Positions 60,008-64,000 of a stretch of DNA of 64,000 bases are shown piece by piece (positions within the stretch are counted from its first letter, which is position 1; the number at the start of each line of letters is the position of its first letter). The stretch is from contig JAJDZU010000020.1 of NCBI GenBank assembly GCA_022824495.1, positions 95,580-159,579 of the forward strand. Reading direction: 5' to 3'. The position numbers were made by a program, and so were the translations under genes. The notes under the pieces were generated by a model. The model was not told the DNA's origin, searched no databases, and saw nothing but the letters and a program-made list of their open reading frames with translations. This DNA is from Chloroflexota bacterium (lineage in GTDB: Bacteria; Chloroflexota; UBA11872).

Positions 60008-60135
60008 TTTGCCTGCCTCTAGGTTGCTATGCCTCGCGTGATCTCCCATCATTTCACGTTCCATGTTACCTAGCAAATCGTGTATCGGCAAGAGGGCGGG
60101 CGGGAAGCGGCAGCGCGCCGCGCAAACGCCCATTC

Positions 60136-60157
60136 TCGCGTGAGTTTGTTCACGCGA
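60136..60157. promoter_or_regulatory. Perfect inverted repeat between pdxS and the PP2C-like gene
   Basis: TCGCGTGA and TCACGCGA form a perfect 8-bp inverted repeat with a 6-base centre, just before the -35 box of the PP2C-like gene. It looks like an operator, which could serve both divergent genes. Confidence 0.55.
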
Positions 60158-60172
60158 ATTCTTGTCAATAGT

Positions 60173-60201
60173 TTGAATGGCCGAACGACTTCTGCTATCA
60201 T
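60173..60201 (+). promoter_or_regulatory. Promoter of the PP2C-like gene
   Basis: TTGAAT at 60173-60178, a 17-base spacer, and TATCAT at 60196-60201. Transcription should start near 60208, about 48 bases before GTG 60256. Confidence 0.65.
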
Positions 60202-60255
60202 GTTGCGCCAGAAGTAGATTCGTAGACGTGCGATTCTAAGCGGAAAGGGCATGCC

Positions 60256-62274
60256 GTGCCGGTGCTGACCGTACAAATCGGCCAGGCTGCACTCGTTGGC
60301 AACCAGCGCCGCGCCGGCAGCCCGTGGGCACACTCCTTTCAAGACACCTCGTCCGACGTGGATATGGGCTCCCTCTACCTGAGTATCGAGGGGGTTAACG
60401 GCGAGTCGGCGAGCACTATCGCCGGTGAAGTCGCCGACTACTACTTCGACAATACGACTGTGCGACCCGAGACCGCCCTGCTGCGCAGCGTTCGCCACGC
60501 CTACCGCTTTCTTTACGATTCCCACTTGGATGTGTCCCTGTCTCTCGTCGGTCTGACGGCGGTTGTCGTGCGCGATGGCCGGGCGTCTATTGCGCAGGTT
60601 CTCCCAACCCAATTCTATCTGCTCCATGACGGGCAATTGACTGCCCTGCCGGAATCCAACGAACGGTCCGGCAATCGTGACGAGGGCTTGCAGCCGGAGG
60701 GCAGGCACGCGCAGTGGGCGCCGCCGGTGGAGATGTTCCGCGCCACTCTGGCCGAAGGCGACGTGGTCGCTCTCTGTTCAGAGAACGTGGGCATCGTCTT
60801 GAGCGATAGAGAAATCGAGGACATTCTCGTCGACGGCAAGCCCCAGTCTGCGGCGGAGAACCTGGTAAATTCGGCAAGAAAAGGAGGCGAGCAGGATGTC
60901 TCCGCGCTGGTGCTCCGCTTTAGCGAGGCCCGGGAGTCTTTGGGTGATGCGCCCCCGCCGCCCGCGCTGACCGGGACCGGGAGCCAATCGGACGCTGCGG
61001 CGCCGACCGTTCGCTCCCAGGGCAATCTGGCAACTGCGATCATCGGCGTCTTGCTGGCTCTGGTGGTGATGACGGGGTCCGCTGTTGCCTCCATATTCCG
61101 GCCCCGCAGCCGCACACAGAACCAGGGCGCCACACCTGCTGGGGTTGCGTCGCAATCCACGATCGTGACCCGGGACGCGGCAGCAGAGGCGCGCCGCCAG
61201 CGGGTGAACAGAATCGGCGCCGGTGTCGTAGTCATCGTCGTCTTGGCGATCCTCGTCATAGTTGCCAACGGGATCATAGGCCGGGAGGCTAGCCCCACGA
61301 GCTTGACCGAGGACGTGGCTACAGTAACTCCAACAACGCAAGTCACTCAACCCGCGCAGAGCACGGAGGGAGCGGCCACGCCCACCGCGACGGCCCAGGC
61401 AGCCGTGATCGTTACGCCGTCTGTTGCCGGTGAGCCGGAACCGGGCACAGTCGCAATCAACGAGGTTCAGGAGTTGGTCCGCTTCTCCGCCGGACTAGTT
61501 CCCGAAGCAATCATCGGCCTCGATAACACGATGTACGTGCTCGACAGTTCGGGCGCCGTCTATCGCGTAGAAACGACCGGGGAGAATGAGGTCGTCTACA
61601 GTCCCGGTTCCGAGGGTCTGGGCAGCGCCGCCCAGTTCATCACCGGCCGCGCGGACGTTATCCAGATTCTGGACCAAGACTACAGGCTCTACCGGGTGGC
61701 GAATGGCGAACTGCCGGTGGCGGTGCAACTCCCCACGGCTCTCATCCAACAACCCCGCGCCAGCGCTACCTACGACCAGAATTTCTACGTGCTGGATTCC
61801 GCCGCTAACGACGTGCTGCGGTTCCGGCCGGTAGGCGGTGACGCCTATGGCGAGCCCGAGGGGTATTTCGGCGTCAATAGCGGGGTAGACTTGTCGGACG
61901 CGGTTGACCTCGCCATTGATGGCTCGGTCTTCGTCATGTTCCTTGACGGTTCCGTCCAACGGTACGAATTCGGCCGCATAGCCGAGTTCAGCCTGAGCAC
62001 AATCCCGTCGCCGTTGGGTAGTCCCACCGCAATCTATATCAGCCAAGACATGGGCTCCCTCTACATTCTGGACGGCCAGAATGACCGCGTCGTGCAGGTC
62101 ACGACGCTGGGAGAATACCAACGGCAATTCTCAGCGCCCAGCAGCCTATTTGCCGACGCCATCGATCTATACGTAAATCGGGGCGAAACGTACCTGTGGC
62201 TGGTTAGTCCCACAGGAGTCACCCGACTGCCGTTGCCGGAACTCCCCGCCGACGCGCCGCGTTCACCCGCATAG
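60256..62274 (+). CDS. Membrane protein with degenerate PP2C-like domain and extracellular beta-propeller
   Basis: The 672-residue protein has an N-terminal region of about 210 residues like PP2C phosphatases: LSLVGLTAVVVRDGRASIAQV, FYLLHDGQLTALPE and FRATLAEGDVVALCSE. The metal-binding Asp/Gly motifs are absent, so it is probably a pseudophosphatase. Two hydrophobic stretches follow (IIGVLLALVVMTGSAVASIF and VVIVVLAILVIVANGI), separated by a basic loop. A Thr/Pro-rich linker leads to a propeller domain with YVLDSSGAVYRVET and LYILDGQNDRVVQVTT. It may couple outside binding to inside protein interaction. Confidence 0.65.
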   Translation: MPVLTVQIGQAALVGNQRRAGSPWAHSFQDTSSDVDMGSLYLSIEGVNGESASTIAGEVADYYFDNTTVRPETALLRSVRHAYRFLYDSHLDVSLSLVGLTAVVVRDGRASIAQVLPTQFYLLHDGQLTALPESNERSGNRDEGLQPEGRHAQWAPPVEMFRATLAEGDVVALCSENVGIVLSDREIEDILVDGKPQSAAENLVNSARKGGEQDVSALVLRFSEARESLGDAPPPPALTGTGSQSDAAAPTVRSQGNLATAIIGVLLALVVMTGSAVASIFRPRSRTQNQGATPAGVASQSTIVTRDAAAEARRQRVNRIGAGVVVIVVLAILVIVANGIIGREASPTSLTEDVATVTPTTQVTQPAQSTEGAATPTATAQAAVIVTPSVAGEPEPGTVAINEVQELVRFSAGLVPEAIIGLDNTMYVLDSSGAVYRVETTGENEVVYSPGSEGLGSAAQFITGRADVIQILDQDYRLYRVANGELPVAVQLPTALIQQPRASATYDQNFYVLDSAANDVLRFRPVGGDAYGEPEGYFGVNSGVDLSDAVDLAIDGSVFVMFLDGSVQRYEFGRIAEFSLSTIPSPLGSPTAIYISQDMGSLYILDGQNDRVVQVTTLGEYQRQFSAPSSLFADAIDLYVNRGETYLWLVSPTGVTRLPLPELPADAPRSPA

Positions 62275-62479
62275 TTTGTAGAGCTGCCGCGGGCCCGCTG
62301 TTGCGCGCCACAAGCGCATGCGCGCCGGACCGGCCGCCCCACTTCTCCCGCAACGCGAGGCCGGAGCGGGCCGCACGCGGAACACATGCACCAGAAGTGC
62401 AACGCCGCTCTACGCTTGACCCCAATGCCGCGCACGTGAAATGTACGCAGTCCGCGCCCAGCCGAGAGAGCCTGCAACC
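62275..62479. other. Intergenic region before obg
   Basis: No convincing gene or repeat was seen. A GAGAG-type Shine-Dalgarno lies about ten bases before the obg start. Confidence 0.4.
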
Positions 62480-63757
62480 ATGTTCTACGACGAGGCCCGC
62501 ATATTCGTAAAAGGAGGCAAGGGCGGGGATGGGATGGCCCACTTTCACCGGGAGAAGTTCAGGCCGAGAGGCGGGCCGGACGGTGGCGACGGCGGTCGCG
62601 GCGGCAGTGTCTACTTGGAGGTGGAGTCCAGCCTCAACAGCCTGCTCTTTCTGAATCGCACCCACCGCTACGTCGCCGGACCGGGCAGGCCCGGCGGCAC
62701 GAATCGCAGGCAGGGCGCGGCCGGCAAGGACGTCCAGGCCATGGTCCCGCCCGGTACGGTGGTCAGGGACGGCGCTACCGGTCAGGTGCTCGCCGACCTC
62801 CGCAATCCAGGCGACCGCATGCTGGCGGCGCGCGGCGGGCGGGGCGGCCTTGGCAACGTCCATTTCACCACTTCCACGCGCCAAGCCCCCCAGTTTGCGC
62901 AGAAAGGCGAGCCGCCCGAAGAGCGCTGGCTGGACCTCGAATTGCTCCTGATCGCCGATGTCGGCCTGGTAGGGCTACCCAACGCCGGCAAGTCATCATT
63001 GTTGGCGCGCGTCAGCGCCGCCAGGCCCAAAGTGGCCGCCTATCCTTTCACCACGCTGCAACCGGAATTGGGCGTCGTGCAGCGCGGAAACTCTACCCTC
63101 GTGGTGGCGGACATTCCGGGACTGATTGCCGGCGCGCACGCCGGCGCGGGCCTCGGCCACACGTTTCTCCGCCACATCCGGCGAACTCGGTTGCTGATAC
63201 ACGTGGTGGACTGCGCCTCCCTGGAGACCGAGGATCCGGTCGAAGCGTTCCATGCGGTGAACGCTGAGCTCAAGGAATTCGAACCCTCGCTGCTGGACCG
63301 ACCCCAAATCGTCGCGCTGAACAAGCTCGATGTCACAGAGGGACGCGAGCGGTTCGCCGCCGCGAAGTCGAGCATCGAGGCCGAGGGCTTTGCCGTGGTC
63401 GGCATTTCCGCGGTCAGCGGCCAGGGCATCGACACACTGCTGGGCAAGGTCTTCCAGGCCCATGCCGATTTGCCGGATGCCGATGCAGACGCCATCGCGG
63501 TACCCGTGGCTGAGGTGGCCGTTCCGGTTGCCGATGACTTTGCGGTAGCCCGCCGCGGCGATCGGTTCCTCGTGACCGGTCAGGCCGTTGAACGCCTTGC
63601 CGCCATGGCCGACCTGGCGCAACTCGACGGCATAGCGTACTTCCAGCAACGGTTGGACCGCATGGGCGTGACAACGGCGCTAGAGAAAGCCGGTGTGCGG
63701 GCGGGTAGCACCGTCATCATCGGCCCGTTAGAACTAGAGTGGCAGACCGATCCGTAG
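62480..63757 (+). CDS. obg: Obg/CgtA GTPase
   Basis: The 425-residue GTPase assists large ribosomal subunit assembly and stress control. The glycine-rich Obg fold starts MFYDEARIFVKGGKGGDG and holds GGPDGGDGGRGGSVYLE. The G domain has GLPNAGKSSLLARVSAARPKVAAYPFTT, the DIPGLIAGAHAGAGLG switch and NKLD. A C-terminal OCT domain follows (FAVARRGDRFLVTGQAVERL). ATG 62480 matches homologue starts; a 13-residue longer frame is unlikely. Confidence 0.97.
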   Translation: MFYDEARIFVKGGKGGDGMAHFHREKFRPRGGPDGGDGGRGGSVYLEVESSLNSLLFLNRTHRYVAGPGRPGGTNRRQGAAGKDVQAMVPPGTVVRDGATGQVLADLRNPGDRMLAARGGRGGLGNVHFTTSTRQAPQFAQKGEPPEERWLDLELLLIADVGLVGLPNAGKSSLLARVSAARPKVAAYPFTTLQPELGVVQRGNSTLVVADIPGLIAGAHAGAGLGHTFLRHIRRTRLLIHVVDCASLETEDPVEAFHAVNAELKEFEPSLLDRPQIVALNKLDVTEGRERFAAAKSSIEAEGFAVVGISAVSGQGIDTLLGKVFQAHADLPDADADAIAVPVAEVAVPVADDFAVARRGDRFLVTGQAVERLAAMADLAQLDGIAYFQQRLDRMGVTTALEKAGVRAGSTVIIGPLELEWQTDP

Positions 63758-63849
63758 AACTGGTCGCGGCCCCAATGCGTTTCACCGCTGATCTCAGGTC
63801 CACGCCCACGCTGCCAGCCGCTGCTTTTCGCCAGTCCCCACTGAATTCC
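63758..63849. other. Intergenic region after obg
   Basis: The stretch leads into the tandem repeat array with no gene or hairpin recognised. Confidence 0.4.
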
Positions 63850-64000
63850 GTTCGCGCTGAGCCTGTCGAAGCGCTACCTCTCCCTGCCAGGACCCGGCGC
63901 CCAACACCCCGTTCACGCTGAGCCCGTCGAAGCGCTACCTCCCCCTGCCAGGACCCGGCGCCCAACACCCCGTTCACGCTGAGCCCGTCGAAGCGCTACC
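63850..64000. repeat. 61-bp tandem repeat array with CGACAGGCTCAGC-type core
   Basis: Units at 63850-63910, 63911-63971 and a partial one at 63972-64000 repeat with a period of exactly 61 bases. Each begins GTTCACGCTGAGCCCGTCGA and continues through AGCGCTACCT to a GACCCGGCGCCCAACACCCC end. The units differ at only a few positions. The array runs past the window edge, so its true size is unknown. Confidence 0.88.

Overview
The window looks like one contig from a high-GC bacterium, most plausibly a Chloroflexota (for example a host- or marine-associated lineage known mainly from metagenomes). This placement is inference. It rests on secreted proteins carrying repeated FF-x-x-x-GG-x-x-x-x-GYP modules, sulfatase, PQQ-type dehydrogenase and Gfo/Idh genes, interspersed CHSERSEES-type repeats, and the absence of LPS genes. 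No rRNA or tRNA gene was recognised. Only 60 kb-scale synteny is visible, so a taxonomic call needs marker phylogeny (DnaN, ThrS, TsaD, Obg and InfC are all present).

1-29 kb is very GC-rich and tightly packed. Minus-strand genes from about 5.4 kb to the left edge encode FolK, FolC, a DUF1992 protein, a GT9 transferase, a WecG/TagA-type transferase and a ribokinase, coupled by ATGA-type overlaps. Plus-strand genes 5.4-12.4 kb form a surface-glycan cluster: O-antigen-ligase/Wzy-like, flippase-like, three GT4 transferases and a divergent PlsY-like protein. Then come a Gfo/Idh oxidoreductase with a C-terminal NIL domain and a six-gene minus-strand run (metallophosphoesterase, two GT87-like membrane proteins, an anchored unknown protein, an ABC ATPase and an ABC-2 permease). 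After two small membrane-protein genes there is a LarA-like/MFS/MFS/ROK-kinase set, a TolB-like propeller protein and a sulfurtransferase.

29.0-29.7 kb holds a decayed beta-propeller lipoprotein gene and a perfect 28-bp palindrome. To its right the packing loosens and the base composition looks less extreme.

29.7-64 kb holds many housekeeping genes. These are a SpoIID-domain protein, a methyltransferase, thrS behind a leader that looks like a transcription attenuator, a LarA racemase, a thiL-tsaE-tsaB-rimI-tsaD set (thiamine plus t6A tRNA modification), an M42 peptidase, thiD, dnaN, a nitrilase-family amidase, a lipoprotein PQQ-type sugar dehydrogenase, a DapA-family lyase, a phosphodiesterase, a second Gfo/Idh protein, a flavin reductase, a sulfatase, infC (apparently starting at AUA), a GNAT-like protein, pdxT-pdxS, a degenerate PP2C/propeller membrane protein, and obg. 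Two copies of an interspersed element differ in the number of 26-bp tandem units (nine versus two). The right edge ends inside a 61-bp tandem repeat.

The most interesting signals are the thrS leader, the infC AUA start, the repeat-element pair, the Gfo/Idh-NIL fusion, the CTG or stop-readthrough start of the second GT4 gene, the coupled GT87/ABC operon, and the PP2C-like/propeller fusion.
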